Source: Adenophora triphylla var. japonica (lineage: Eukaryota > Streptophyta > Magnoliopsida > Asterales > Campanulaceae). From it: a DNA stretch of 64,000 nt. Below the pieces are notes generated by a model. It had not been told where the DNA came from and did no database searches. It saw only the letters and a program-made list of their open reading frames with translations. The translations under genes and the position numbers were made by a program. This document shows positions 21,608 to 33,210 of the stretch, in pieces. Position 1 is the first letter of the stretch; each line of letters begins with the position of its first letter. The DNA lies in NCBI GenBank assembly GCA_022495995.1, contig JAFEMH010001463.1, forward strand, positions 1-64,000, read 5' to 3'.

Positions 21608-22859
21608 CTTAAAATTAAGAGGCTTAAACTTGCGTCAAAATTAAAAGAGAGGTATTCAAAAAAAAATTTGTAAATTCGAATTTTCTGCTCTCAGATGAAG
21701 CATATCTCGCGGCGAGATATCATATCTCGCGCGAGATATGGCTTCGACAATCTGGTTGTTTTTCTGGTTTCTCCCGTTTGTCTCATAGTTCAAGACGAGA
21801 GCCGAACATGCAAGGGGGATCCCAGAATTCATTATCTGCAGAGTTTCCGCATCTTAAGGCCTCCCTTAAGGTGTAGAACTCGAACCTTCGTTTCCTTTAA
21901 ATAATTGATTATTATTTATAAACTGCGTGCGATTGGGTTTTATTTAATTAAAGTCCGGTCCATTGGGGATTCGGGAGTTGTAAATTGAATTATTTATCTC
22001 TCTTTCTCTCTCTTTATGTGGAACTACGACGGCCTGAGTCTTCCTAATTTGGGAGAAACGTAGGCAACCACTTGGTGCGGCCACTATCTGTTTTCCTTTT
22101 GATTTTTCAAAAAAAACTCTCTATTTTACTCTATCACCTAGATTGACTATCACACACGCGCACTCATATTATAACTGTCATTGCACTGCATACCCTCTAT
22201 AAACCCGGGACCCACACTAAGGACGGATGACGATAACCACCTAGTCGCCGATCTCTCCGAAGTTGGACAATCCCACTCCGCGTATTCAATCCACTTAGAT
22301 TGTCATATCGCGGGGAGCCTAGCCTTCCAGCTCTGTATTGCCACATTCTCATGTAGATTGACCTTTTTAGGATCACTCCGTGACCGGTCGGTTTTGACTC
22401 GGTGATCTTTTCTTGTTTTTGACCAAAACAAAGCCATGCAAAATTGACAATAAAGAAGGATTCGGAAAAGTCCCTTCAGAAAAAGTCCCTTCGGAATGAC
22501 CCTTTCGGATGTCTCTTCAAAAAAAAATATGTGCATATAATCCTTCAAAAACAATCTTACATGGCTTTATTTTACAAAAATTGGATTGATTGCTTAGTCG
22601 TTAGGTTCTGATAATGGCCTTAGAAACCCCTCAAAACGGACTTTCCGTTCCGACCAAAATTTAGGTCTAAATAAAAATCGACTTTCCGTGTGATTATCTC
22701 GCGCGGGATTACTTGTCTCGCGCGGGATAATGCTTCTGTTTGCTGAATCTGAGCCTGAGCCATTTTAAGCCTGCTTCCGACTCGTTGGGGCTAGATCCTG
22801 ATATCTGCATCTCTTCTGTCAGTTTTCCGAAGCTACTCAACTTCAAGACTCCCAACACA
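21608..22859 (+). other. Untranslated leader of element B
   Basis: No coding frame. Holds palindrome pairs at 21701-21740 (the second, CATATCTCGCGCGAGATATG, is a perfect 20-bp palindrome) and 22694-22730. The block 'gcctgagtcttcctaatttgg' to 'ggacggatga' is shared, in reverse orientation, with the leader of element C (44760-45120), which confirms that B and C are one family. Confidence 0.8.
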
Positions 22860-24130
22860 ATGTCCGACATCGACAACATTCCGGGTAACGAGACTCTGTT
22901 CGAAAACAACCACAAACTTCTGAAAGAAGCCAATGATCGCCTAGAAGTGCAAGCCTCCCAAATCCACACTCTTGTAGAAAAAATTCAAGAACTTAGGGCT
23001 GCACTAGCCAACAAAGAAAAGAAGAAGAAAAATGATTCTTCCTCCGGAGAAGAAGAGTCATACACCAAAAGGGCCAAGGGTCACCGCAAAAGCAAAGGCA
23101 AGAAAAAGAAGTACGAGTCTAGCTCGTCATCTTCCTCATCTGACAATGAAAGCTACACATCCAAGAAAGAAAGCAAGGTGGAAAGCAAGAATGAACCCCT
23201 TACCATGGCCATGCTAGAAAAGAAACTTGCATCCCTCGATGTGAGTAAGGGAGCCTCGCTCTCTATTGATTACGATACCCTTCGTCAGTCCATGTCAAAG
23301 CTTCCTAGAAAGTACAAGACACCCGACATTGCAAAATTCAATGGCACCACCTGTCCCAAATCACATTTGGAGACTTACTCTTGGGCCATGCTACCTATGG
23401 GTGTTGATGACAACCCGTTAGCCCAATGCTTTCCCCAAACTCTCGATGGTGCCGCTAGAGATTGTTATATGACCCTTCCACTCTCTACAAGACTCGACTG
23501 GCCACTCGCTAGTTGTACTTTCCAAAAGCAATACGAGGACAACTCCACTTATTGCACCACTAGAAGAGATCTTGAGCAAACCAAGCAGCTTCCGAACGAA
23601 TCCTTCACAGATTTTGTTAAAAGGTGGAGAACCAAATTAACTGAAATCGTTGATAAGCCCAGCCTAGACGAGCAAATTCACATCCTCATACAATGCCTTA
23701 GAGAGGAATATCAAGACAAGCTAGCCGGCAACTATTTTCCTAGCTTCGCCGAACTTCACAAGTCGGGCATACGGTTAGATGACCTCATCAAACAGAAAAG
23801 GGAAGCCAAGAAAGAAAGTGGATTCCGTTACAACAAGAGCTCTTCTTCCTCTTCCAATCCCAAGGATGCATCTGTCAATGCCATTGTCTTCAATCATCCC
23901 GGAAATGGTAAATACTCTGCAGTACCTCCACCACAAAAGAAGAAGAAGGATAGACATTATGACAAGCTTGAAGGAATCACCCAAGAAGAACTCTTCGAAG
24001 TGCTTGTCAAGAACGGGAAAATCAAACCAAGAGAAGGTGGGCCTCCAAAGAAAGATCTTCCTGCCAACCATGCTCATCACCTCTTCTGCAAGTACCACAA
24101 CTTCACCGGTCAAACACCAACTCTTGCTTC
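22860..24130 (+). pseudogene. gag: Element B gag
   Basis: ATG at 22860 (MSDIDNIPGNETLFENN). A coiled-coil/lysine-serine-rich N-terminal third is followed by the gag core: KYKTPDIAKFNGTTCPKSHL, MLPMGVDDNPLAQCFPQTLD, EDNSTYCTTRRDLEQTK, FVKRWRTKLTEIVDKPSLDE. Gag forms the particle that packages the element RNA. The C-terminal Cys/His stretch (HHLFCKYHNFTG) ends in a frameshift at about 24115-24135, after which the frame continues at 24134. The same Cys/His block is in C (DHDTNTC), so a one-base change is likely here. I chose the ATG because the open frame before it reads leader sequence. Confidence 0.9.
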
Positions 24131-24133
24131 CAC

Positions 24134-25212
24134 TTGAAAGATGTCATCCAATATTTGTTTGACGATAAAGAGATAGGATTACCTAATGTTGTTACTAATC
24201 CTTTGCCAAACAATGAGGTCAATTTGATAGAGATAGAAAGTAGCTTCGAGGACCCTACTCGTCTAGCCACAATTGTGGACGAGAGCCCTCTTGAATTTAA
24301 TAAATCTTCTTTCTGTTATATGATGTCTTGGGAGGAAATCCTAGAACAAAAGGGAAAAGGGTCTAAAACAGTCAACCTACTCACACGATCCGGTCGTGTG
24401 ATCACCAACAAAGACCCAAGGGATGAAAATCCTCCAAAACAAGCCAAAGTCTCATCGCCAAGCGAACCGGAGGACCCTCTCTTAACTCAGTTAAAGAAGA
24501 CACAAGCAAACATCTCAGTTTGGGATCTCATAGGAGCATCTCACAAGCACCGTGAGATGTTGAAAAAGGCATTGGCTCAAATGACCATTTCCTCGGAAGC
24601 AACACCCGAAGAGCTCACTCAAATGATTGGCCAAGTGCAATTTGGTAACGTCATCACTTTCACTGGCTTGGACCTCCCGTCCTATGGGAACAATCATCAT
24701 GATGCCCTCTACATAACTGCTAAGGTAAATGGGTACCGAATGCCACGCATTTTGGTCGACAATGGTTCTGCAATCAATGTCCTCCCTAAGAAAGCCTTAT
24801 CATCCTAGGCCTTACCCACAAAGACCTCAAGCCATCCGGGCATACTGTAAGAGGGTACGATTGTACTGCTAGAACTGCTCTGGGATCAGTCGCGATACCT
24901 GTAGAAATGGGGCAAGTCACTATGAGCATCAAATTTCAAGTCATCGACATCCCGGCATCCTTCAACTTGCAGCTTGGTCGCCCTTGGCTACACGACATAG
25001 GGGGTGTACCCTCCTCCCTGCACCAATGCATCAAGTTCAGACACAACAATACGATAGTCACCATACACGGAGAAATGGTTACTGCTAGTCCTATCCTCGA
25101 AGTACAACATAGCACTTCTGATTTCCTATTAAGTGGCTTTGAGATCGAGAAAGAAAGCACTGTGAGTGTCATAGAAACTTGCAACGAAAATGACTACTCC
25201 AAGGCACTTTAA
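24134..25212 (+). pseudogene. Element B gag tail and aspartic protease
   Basis: After LKDVIQYLFDD (gag tail) comes a linker rich in charged residues, then GLDLPSYGNNHHDALYITAK and the protease active site LVDNGSAINVLP; DNGS in place of DTGS is usual in Tat-type proteases. A frameshift at about 24790-24810 moves the frame to 24818 onward (LTHKDLKPSGHTVRGYD), and the flap and C-terminal lobe follow (FQVIDIPASFNLQLGRPWLH). Retropepsins cut the gag-pol polyprotein. An in-frame stop at 25210 separates it from the next part. Confidence 0.85.
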
Positions 25213-25640
25213 ATTTCCGGAAGCCTTCCTGTCTGGAGAATGATGCTAGCAAAAGGGTACTTTCCTGGATTGGGGCTCGGAAAGCACTTACAAGGGATAA
25301 CGGAACCGCCACCGGTTCCCCCACTTCACACAAAGCATGGCCTAGGATACATCATCTCCATCCACGATGAAGATGACGAAGAAGAGTGGGGCTTCACTCA
25401 AATCAGGGGGGAAGGAACCACCTACAAAGGCTGCGATGATCCAAAGGCCAAGAATTCCAACCTCAAGCCATATCGAAAGACACTCAATGGCTACTTCGTT
25501 CGAGAAGGGGAAAGTATTCCCTACTTTATCTTTTCAGAACCATGGACTGATGATAAAGGAAAGCGCCAACCGGGCTTTGAAATCTTCAATGATCGCGATG
25601 CTTCTCCGTATGAAACAATCCGTCCCACTAATCCCTAATG
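25213..25640 (+). pseudogene. Element B G-patch-like segment between protease and RT
   Basis: Same frame as the protease C-lobe, beyond the stop at 25210. MMLAKGYFPGLGLGKHLQGI matches the G-patch pattern (aromatic, GxGLGxxxQG) found in RNA-binding proteins and, in retroelements, next to protease. It is followed by an acidic linker (HDEDDEEEWG) and ends at a stop at 25636. The job of a G-patch here is unknown; nucleic-acid binding during assembly or reverse transcription is the analogy from betaretroviruses. Confidence 0.65.
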
Positions 25641-27150
25641 ATTTGTGGGTCACGGCGTAAATGACAAGTGAATGGGACTTTGTGTTGGGAGAAGACATGC
25701 CGCTACTTCCAAGACTCGTGCCGGTTAGAAGACAAACAGATCCATGCAATATCCAAGGGGGACGCTCCAACTACCGACTACACAAGATCGATACGTAAAT
25801 GTGATGAGCCAATTCTAAACTGGCACGTCACCGGAGGACCAGTTGTTGATGAAGACTTCATGATCAAAGAGCTTGGTTGCACTCCCCATCCCCCGCAGAA
25901 GATAGGCCCCGTAACTTTTACGTTAGAAGGTGCTCCACCTCCGATGAACTCACTCAAGAGGAAATCGAGGCGGTGGCCGAACATGTATTCCCTTACTTCC
26001 TTAATGAAAACTTTGATCTTTCCGAGTACCCTGAGATTGCTAACATCGTGAATGATGAATTAACTAATAATAATCAATATAACGAACACGTTAATAATGA
26101 ATCATACGATGAGATAGATCAAGAAAACGAACAAATCTTAAAAGAATTAGCTAAGCAAGTAGGTCGTTGTGGAAAGAATGGCCCTGTTGACGACGAGGAA
26201 ATGCAAACGGTTAATCTTGTGACAACGGAAGACCCCAGAGAAACAAAGATCGACAGCTTCTTCAAGGGGGAAGACAGAGAAACCTTGACGCAGCTCCTCA
26301 AAGAATATGTCGACGTATTCGCTTGGTCCTACAGAGATATGCCTGGGTTGAATCGGCCGCTTGTAGAGCACAAGATACCGCTGCTACCCAACGCCAAGCC
26401 AGTCAAGCAGAAACTACGCAGAATCAAGACGGAATGGTCAATGCCAGTGAAAGAGGAAATCATGAAGCTCTTGAATGTAGGGTTCATCAATGTGATTGAG
26501 TATCCGGAATGGTTAGCAAATACAGTGCAAGTAGCCAAGTCGAACGGGAAAATACGAGTCTGTGTTGATTTCAGAGACTTGAACAAGGCATCCCCTAAAG
26601 ATGACTTCCCGCTACCGAACATAGACATATTGGTCGATGCCACAGCTGCATACGAAGTCCGCTCATTCGTCGACGATTTCGCAGGGTATAACCAAATCCT
26701 CATGGCAGAGGAAGATCAGCACAAAACAACATTCACCACACCTTGGGGAACGTTCTGTTACACGGTCATGCCGTTTGGTCTCAAGAACGCTGGGGCTACT
26801 TATCAAAGAGCAGTCACGATACTATTCCACGACATGATACACAAGAAAATAGAGGTATATGTGGACGACATGATTATTCACTCAAAAGGGACAGATGGTC
26901 AACACTTCAGAGATCTCAGAAAATTCTTCAATCGACTGAGACAGCACAAGATGAGGCTCAACCCCGCCAAATGCTCATTCGGAGTGGTCAAAGGGAAAGT
27001 CTTAGGGTACATGGTCATAGAGCGTGGCATAGAAGCAGATCCCGCCAAGATAAAAGCCATTACAGACATGCCTCCACCCAGAACACGTAGAGAAGTAAAG
27101 GGATTCATGGGCAAGCTTCAATATATCGCCGATTCATCAATCAACTGACT
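25641..27150 (+). pseudogene. pol: Element B reverse transcriptase
   Basis: A linker (25668-25930, frame 0: DEPILNWHVTGGPVVDED) shifts frame near 25930 into ELTQEEIEAVAEHVFPYFLN. Then the RT follows: FAWSYRDMPGLNRPLVEHKI, VCVDFRDLNKASPKDDFPLP, FAGYNQILMAEED, MPFGLKNAGATYQRA and the catalytic YVDDMIIHS (about 26849-26884). It copies the RNA into cDNA in the particle. All core motifs are intact, but a one-base deletion at about 27134 breaks the end (GKLQYIA then shifted) just before the thumb/connection region. Confidence 0.93.
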
Positions 27151-27153
27151 ACA

Positions 27154-29502
27154 ATGTGCGATCCTATCTTCAAGCTACTTAAGAAAAATGCACCTCAAGA
27201 GTGGACCGAAGAATGTCAAGAAGCATTCGAGGAAGTTAAGCACTACTTGACTTCCCCACCTATCCTGGTTCCACCGCACAAGGAGAAGCCCTTGAAGTTG
27301 TACCTCACGGTTACAGACAACGCATTAGGGGCTATGCTCGCTCAAGAACAGCCTGCCTCGCACACAGAGAATGCCATCTGTTTCGTCAGCCGCAAATTCC
27401 AAGGCAGCGAAATCAACTACTCTCCACTCGACAAATCCTGTGCTGCTCTTATTTGGGTATCACAAAGGCTAAAGCACTATATGAAAGTCTTCTCGGTCCG
27501 TCTCATTGCAAAAATGGATCCACTGAAATATATCCTAGACAAATCAAATTTGTCTTCGAGACTGGCCAAGTGGTACTTCATGCTCGCGGGGTATGATATC
27601 ACTTACGTCACTCAGAAATCCGTCAGGGGGAGTGTATTCGCAGATCAGTTGGCCGAATTTCCTTGCGACGAAGTGAAGGGGGAAGACCCGCGATTTCCTG
27701 ATGAGGACATCATGAGTATAGAAGAAGAAAATAAGTGGCAATTATTTTTTGATGGCGCAGCCAACAAGAGAGGGTTCGGCATTGGAATGTTATTAGTAGA
27801 CCCTAACGACATCTACACTCCACTGGCAATACGTCTTGACTTTGACGCCACCAACAACACCACAGAATACGAGGCTTGCATAGCAGGGCTTGAGGCAACT
27901 CTAGAACGCAACGTGACTGAACTCGAGGTATTCGGGGATTCCCAATTGATCATCAATCAGACATTGAAGAAGTGGAGGGTCCAAGATCCAACCCTTCAAA
28001 GATACAGTACCCATCTCCAAGAGTTGGCACAACAATTCCAAGATGTCTCATTCCACTACCTCCCCAGAGACAAAAATCGGTTTGCGGATGCATTAGCCAC
28101 ACTTGCTTCTTTGGTCGAAATCCCTAAAGGAAAAGCATTCAAACCCTTCAAAGTAACACGACGTGCAACTCCTGCATACTGCGCCGTTATAGATCTCCAT
28201 GACTGCAAAGACAAATGGTTATCCGAATGTGCCACTGTTGGGAACTCCGAAGAGAAACCATGGTACCATGACATTTGGCATTTCATCCTAGATGGAACCA
28301 TCCCACCTGAGACAGACCCGAAGACTCAGATCGCCCTTAAGAGGTTGGCTGCTAATTACGTCATCACCGCTGGCCGTCTATTCAAGAAACATTCTCAAGG
28401 AAACCTCCTTTGTGCCACCGAGGAAGAGGCCCAAGAAATAATGGACCATGTTCATCAGGGCATATGTGGAACCCACATGAGCGAAAACATGCTCGCCAAA
28501 AAGATCATCAGACAAGGGTACTTTTGGCTGACCATGGAAGCCGACTGTACCAAAATGGTCAACAAGTGCCACAAGTGTCAGATACACGCCAATCTTCAGC
28601 ATGCACCGCCTTCCTTGCTGTACCCTATGGCTTCTCCTTGGCCGTTCTCTACGTGGGGGATAGACGTGATTGGAAAGGTCACACCCATAGGAGCCAACGG
28701 ACACTGCTTCGTCCTAGTAGCCATCGACTACTTCACTAAGTGGGTTGAGGCCGCCTCCTACAAAGTTCTGAATGCCAGAAAGGTTGCAGAATTCATCAAG
28801 CACAACATCATCTGCCGGTATGGGGTTCCGCAAGAGATGATATCCGATAATGGGTCCCACTTTGAGAAGGAAACCGATCGCCTACTAACCGAATACAAAA
28901 TCACAAGACACAAGTCGTCTCCTTACAGGCCTCAAACGAACGGAGCAGTTGAATTCGCGAACAAAACAATCGAGACTATCATCAGAAAAATGGCAGTCAC
29001 TGGAAAAGACTGGCCCGACAAGCTACCATTTTCACTATGGGGATACCGCACTTCAGTCCGAACAGCTACAGGAGAGACTCCCTACGCCCTCACATTCGGA
29101 ATGGAGGCTGTCTTACCGATAGAATTGGAAATACCATCACTACGGGTTCTCCTAGAAAACCAAGTGAACGAGGTCGACTGGCTAGGAAGCAGATACGAAG
29201 AGTTGGCCCTGTTGGACGAAAGAAGGTTGAAAGCAGCCGAACACACTCAAGCTTACTAAAGAAGAATGGCAAGAGCCTTCAACAAAAAGGTCAAGATGAG
29301 GAACATCAGAGTAGGTGACCTGGTTCTCCGTGAGCACCGTCCTGGACCTTTCAACCCGCTAGGCAAGTGGGGACCAAGATGGATAGGACCCTACATTGTG
29401 AAGAAGATATTCTTTGGGGGAGCCCTTCAGCTGGTGGACTTAGACGGAGATCAACTACCGAAGCCGGTCAACATGGACAAGCTCAAGAAGTACTTCGCGT
29501 GA
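27154..29502 (+). pseudogene. pol: Element B RNase H and integrase
   Basis: Begins at the connection (MCDPIFKLLKKN) with the Ty3-type RNase H region (LKLYLTVTDNALGAMLAQE). A second RNase H domain of the type acquired by Tat elements follows (WQLFFDGAANKRGFGIGMLL, TTEYEACIAGLEA, RFADALATLASL). The integrase has the HHCC finger (HKCQIH), core aspartates (DYFTKWVEA, MISDNGSHFE), NGAVEFANKTIETII and a C-terminal GPY/F motif (WIGPYIVKKIF). There is no chromodomain. One in-frame TAA at 29257 interrupts an otherwise open frame; it ends at 29502. Confidence 0.93.
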
Positions 29503-29911
29503 CTTGGCCTCCTAAAAAGAAATCGCTCGCTAGGTTGAAAATCCCGGAAAGGACGGCCTAGGCAAAAATTAGAGCTAGCACAATAAAAGAAGCCCGCTAG
29601 ATTGAAAACCCGAAGGGGCGGTCTAGGCAGAAGAAAGGGTGGGCATAAAAAAAAAAGAAGAAAAAAAAGGGAGGCTTATCTCGCGCGAGATTACCCCTCG
29701 GCACGGAGCCGTATTTTGTCCTTTTCTCAAAAAATGAACTACGTTAGACCTGAGCCTCTTATTTAATTGCTGTAAAAGAGGAACGTAGGCAGCCTTCGGG
29801 TTCGGTCTAATCAAATAAATAAATCTACTTTTGTCCTTTATTAATCGAATGCATTTTATTAACGACAAAATAGTTGATCTATCAAAGCAATCTCTTGGTA
29901 CTCCTAAATAT
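29503..29911 (+). promoter_or_regulatory. B post-pol region: tandem hairpins and one palindrome
   Basis: Two hairpins follow the integrase stop: 29530-29561 (CTAGG...CCTAG outer stem, TCC...GGA inner) and 29597-29626 (CTAGA...TCTAG outer stem, CCC...GGG inner). The G-to-A change is matched by C-to-T on the other strand of the stem. A perfect palindrome ATCTCGCGCGAGAT lies at 29678-29691. The remainder is noncoding and should hold the 3' end of the antisense gene transcript. Confidence 0.6.
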
Positions 29912-31427
29912 CTAGCCTTTCATTGACTTGGTAGGCCGGCGGACATGATCTCCACCGTCGTCGTGATCCTCCTTGCGCTTTGAGCCCCTCGAAGCAGAGC
30001 ATCCCTTGAGGCGATCAAAAACAGAGTCAAGGCGATCAAAAACAGACTCTGAAAGCCTTTTGAAGACATTGGGCCTATCTAAAGCTTGCGTCTTTCCAGG
30101 CATCCCTTTGCTTTGCCTATCGTACCAATCCCCATTGAGAAAATCCTGAGTTGGATCAGTTCGCACATTAGCAGGATCAGACTGAGCCTCGCTCCTTCGC
30201 AAAATACTGCTAGCTACAAAAGAATCTCCTAGCAGTGAAAGCCGCAGATCATTAATCTTCTCTGCACTAGGGTGACCGGTATGAAGGAACCAATCCAAGT
30301 ACTTGTCAAGAAGATGCTTGCATTAAAAGTCCGAAGGTTCGACCAGCGGTCCCGACTAGTTCCTTCACCCCATGCTTGAGCTAGAGCTTGCGCAAACTCT
30401 ACACCAATATAAGACACTTCACGAGAAGCTCCTTCGAAAAGATAAGTGTCCTGCTGCTGACCAAGCTGACGAAGCACCCGCTTGGGGAAGTAAAAGGAGG
30501 AATCTCGCAAACCCGGAAGAACAACCCTGTCAAAACCCTTGGTATTGGCAACATAATTGTTCAACCTCCAATAAGGTGGACACCAAAGAATGTCAGCAGT
30601 TTTGGTCCTCGCAATCAACTCAGCCCATTCATCCGCTGAAAGATACTTGATCAATAACTTTCGCGTATGATATGTGAAAGGGGAATATTCCAACGGGGGA
30701 CCTACCAACTTGAGATGCTCCCTAAGCCAAATGGTCAACAGAAGAGGACTCCCTTGAGTCATGACACCGGTCCTATGCAGCTCGTCAAGACCATGCAGGG
30801 TCTCACCCAAGATTAGCGGAATAATGTTCCTAGAACGTTTTCTAGCCTGCAGAACAGTTTCCACCAGTTGGGAGTCAACCAAGCCGTCCCTACATGTAAA
30901 TAGAACATCTCCAAAAAGAGAAAGAGCCAGAAAGTTCCGATTGTAGACATGAAAAGTGTCGTCATCTGAATCATCGCTGAAGCGTCCTGAAAAAGAAGAG
31001 CAATCAACCCACTTGCGGTGAACCAACTCATAGCAAGTCTCAAGGGGGATCCCTAGCAATTCATTTAAAGCCTCTGAATGATTCCTATGGTACTTGGGAA
31101 CGGCAATCTCGCCAGTCAGAGGCATATCCAAGATAATGGAAAATTCCTCCACAGTAGGCACCATCTCATTCAAAGAAAAATTGAAAAGGTGAATAGAGGG
31201 ATCCCAAAATCGAGCAAAGACTCCCGCAAAAGACTCCAATCCGGTTGGAGGTTCTTCAAAGTGAAAAGAATTCTGAATCCAAATTCTGCTATAAACCTAT
31301 TGCGAGACCGGTTGCGAAACGACCTCACAAAATCCCTTGATGCTTGCTTGAAAGATGCAATCACTTCGAATGACGAGAGAAAATCATCGACAATCATGGA
31401 CGTTGGGGGAATCTCCTTGGAAGCCAT
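29912..31427 (-). pseudogene. Antisense gene 1 of element B (DUF7745 / plant-mobile-domain-like), frameshifted
   Basis: ATG at 31427 (MASKEIPPTSMIVDDFLSSF). The frame continues to QPDWSLLRES, then needs a one-base shift near 31220 to reach ARFWDPSIHLFNFSLNEMVP and TVEEFSIILDMPL, the hallmark opening of DUF7745-type plant proteins. Further on are DILWCPPYWRLNNYV and RVLRQLGQQQDTYLFE. A second shift near 30310 leads to YLDWFLHTGHPSAEKI and a basic tail (GSKRKEDHDDGGDH), stop at 29912. The molecular role of this family is unknown; related plant mobile domain proteins act in gene silencing or are transposon-derived. It has its own upstream TATA box and palindrome pair. It lies on the strand opposite to gag-pol. 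Confidence 0.75.
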
Positions 31428-31526
31428 GGATCACAGGGTTGAAGAAAAAGACAAGAGTTTCACCCTAACAGAATATCTCTAGAGTTTGAAAGGCTAGAAT
31501 GAGTTATCTGGCCGGACTACAGGGTG

Positions 31527-31624
31527 ATTTTATAGGGAAAACTGACAAAATCCCGTTCGAAAAAGGAAGAGATCTCTGCCTGTGCAGCGTGTCTCGTGCG
31601 AGACACCTTATCTCGCGCGAGATA
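31527..31624 (-). promoter_or_regulatory. Promoter of antisense gene 1: palindrome pair and TATA box
   Basis: GTGTCTCGTGCGAGACAC (31589-31606) and TATCTCGCGCGAGATA (31609-31624) lie about 55-90 bp upstream (minus strand) of TATAAAAT (31527-31534), which is 100 bp before the ATG at 31427. The palindromes match those in the LTR of the same element. Confidence 0.65.
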
Positions 31625-31967
31625 TCCCTACGGCAAAACAGCAACAGTTCTACTCAAATAGCAATCTAGCCCCGACTTGACGAAGCAAGTCTCAAAAAAC
31701 CTGCGTGTACAGTTCACAACATGCAGTAAAACACCAAAATAAGAGCTCAAAATTGTGGCCTAGCGGCCATTCCATTCCATTTCCAAAAACATGGAAAGTC
31801 GAGAAAGTTAATTAACTAATTAGACCTAGGATTAGGGGTTAAGAAAAACCATTGTTTGTGCTACCTACTTGTTCCTAACAGGTACCAAAAGAAAAGAAAA
31901 ATTGTCTGGGCCCACCCGGCCAATATGTACAAATCATCAGAAATCAGATAAAGGGAAAAGGAGGGGA

Positions 31968-33210
31968 TCACACCATCAAGTCGCTCGAGCCGCCGGCACC
32001 TCCGCCATCACCACCATGGGGGCTACCATCCCTCCTCGACCTCTTGGCTCCGCAAGTAGGGGTCACCGCCGAGGCCACTGTCTAGGCCGCCAAAGAAGCC
32101 TTGTGGAACAACCTCTCGGACAGGTCCGACACCAAGGCCATCAGTCCCGCCATCTTGGTCGCTCCACGGTTGTAATCGACCGCGGACATGGTGACCTGAC
32201 AACCAAAGAGAAAAGAAATGTTCAGATGAAGTCGGACATATACACTTATATGGACGAATACGAGATATGATATGAACAGAAACATACCGAAGAGACATCA
32301 GCCGGGAGGCGGTAACCCTCGAGAATCTGATCAGGAGACGGGATGTGCCCCATCATTGGCATGCTCCCCATCATGTAAGTATAGCTCAAAGGGCCGAAGT
32401 CTGGGGGCGAATGGCAGAGAACCAGCAGACTGAGAAGAAGTGCTAGGGGCTGAGGAACCTGAAGCAGAAGCAGAGGCGGAGCCACGAGCATGTGATCGCC
32501 TATCCCCCACCAGGAGGGGACCCATCAGCCGAGGCAGAAACTCCGTATAAGAAGCCCCGGGGATCACGCAAGCCGTCGCCGCATCACCCGCCAAAAGACC
32601 TGCATAATCATCCTCTGGAATGGAGTGGGTGGGATACATCGCCCTCGGCGGATCCGCTGGCACCCTATATGATAGTCTACCCCGGCCATGCTGTGGGAAG
32701 ACCCGCTCACCAAGATACATGGTATCTCCCTCCAAAGATGCCAGCATCCTCTGCATCGCAGTAGCATCCCAAGCACGATGCACCTCCGGCTCCAACAGGG
32801 TCCAGGGATAAAGGCCCAGCCTCTCATACTCGAAGGTATCCAACATAGCCCGTGCCTCCGCCACCGTCAGGGTCCAATCCTGGTTCTCCTCCTCATCAAC
32901 GGTCTGATTTGGGTGGCTCCACCTCCTGATATCCGGGAACAACGGGGTCCGGCTCTCCAGCTCAAACTTGTACAGCCCAAGGACAGTGTAGCCCCATATC
33001 TGCACAAACAAAACAAAACAGATTCAGCAGAGCACACAGATAGAGCATACAGACAGAAAACAGAAACAGAATCAAAGGGCATACCTCCCAGGCATAAGAA
33101 TACCCCGACAGAGAATCCTTGGTATTCCTACACGCGTCATCCATGGCGTGGTAGCAGTAGGCCAGCCCCGCTGAGCCCCAATCATAGCCGCTCACCTCAT
33201 CCAGGTTCAT
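31968..33210 (-). pseudogene. Antisense gene 2 of element B (plant mobile domain), 3' part
   Basis: Continuation of the gene that starts at 41538, cut by element A. Exon 2 resumes MNLDEVSGYDWGSAGLAYCY and ends at GTATGC (33084). Exon 3 starts after gtgcag at 32999 (IWGYTVLGLYKFELESRTPL) in phase and runs through DWTLTVAEARAMLDTFEYER. A one-base shift near 32400 is needed to reach PDFGPLSYTYMM and DQILEGYRLPADVSS. Exon 3 ends at GTATGT (32287); exon 4 starts after ttgtcag at 32195 (VTMSAVDYNRGATKMAGLMA). An in-frame TAG at 32082 may be premature, since the frame runs on to a TGA at 31968. This is the MAIN-like plant mobile domain fold; its biochemical function is not known. Confidence 0.75.

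Noticed and set aside
20597..29502. Element B as an autonomous, active element
   Set aside because: At least three or four frameshifts and three in-frame stops interrupt gag-pol.
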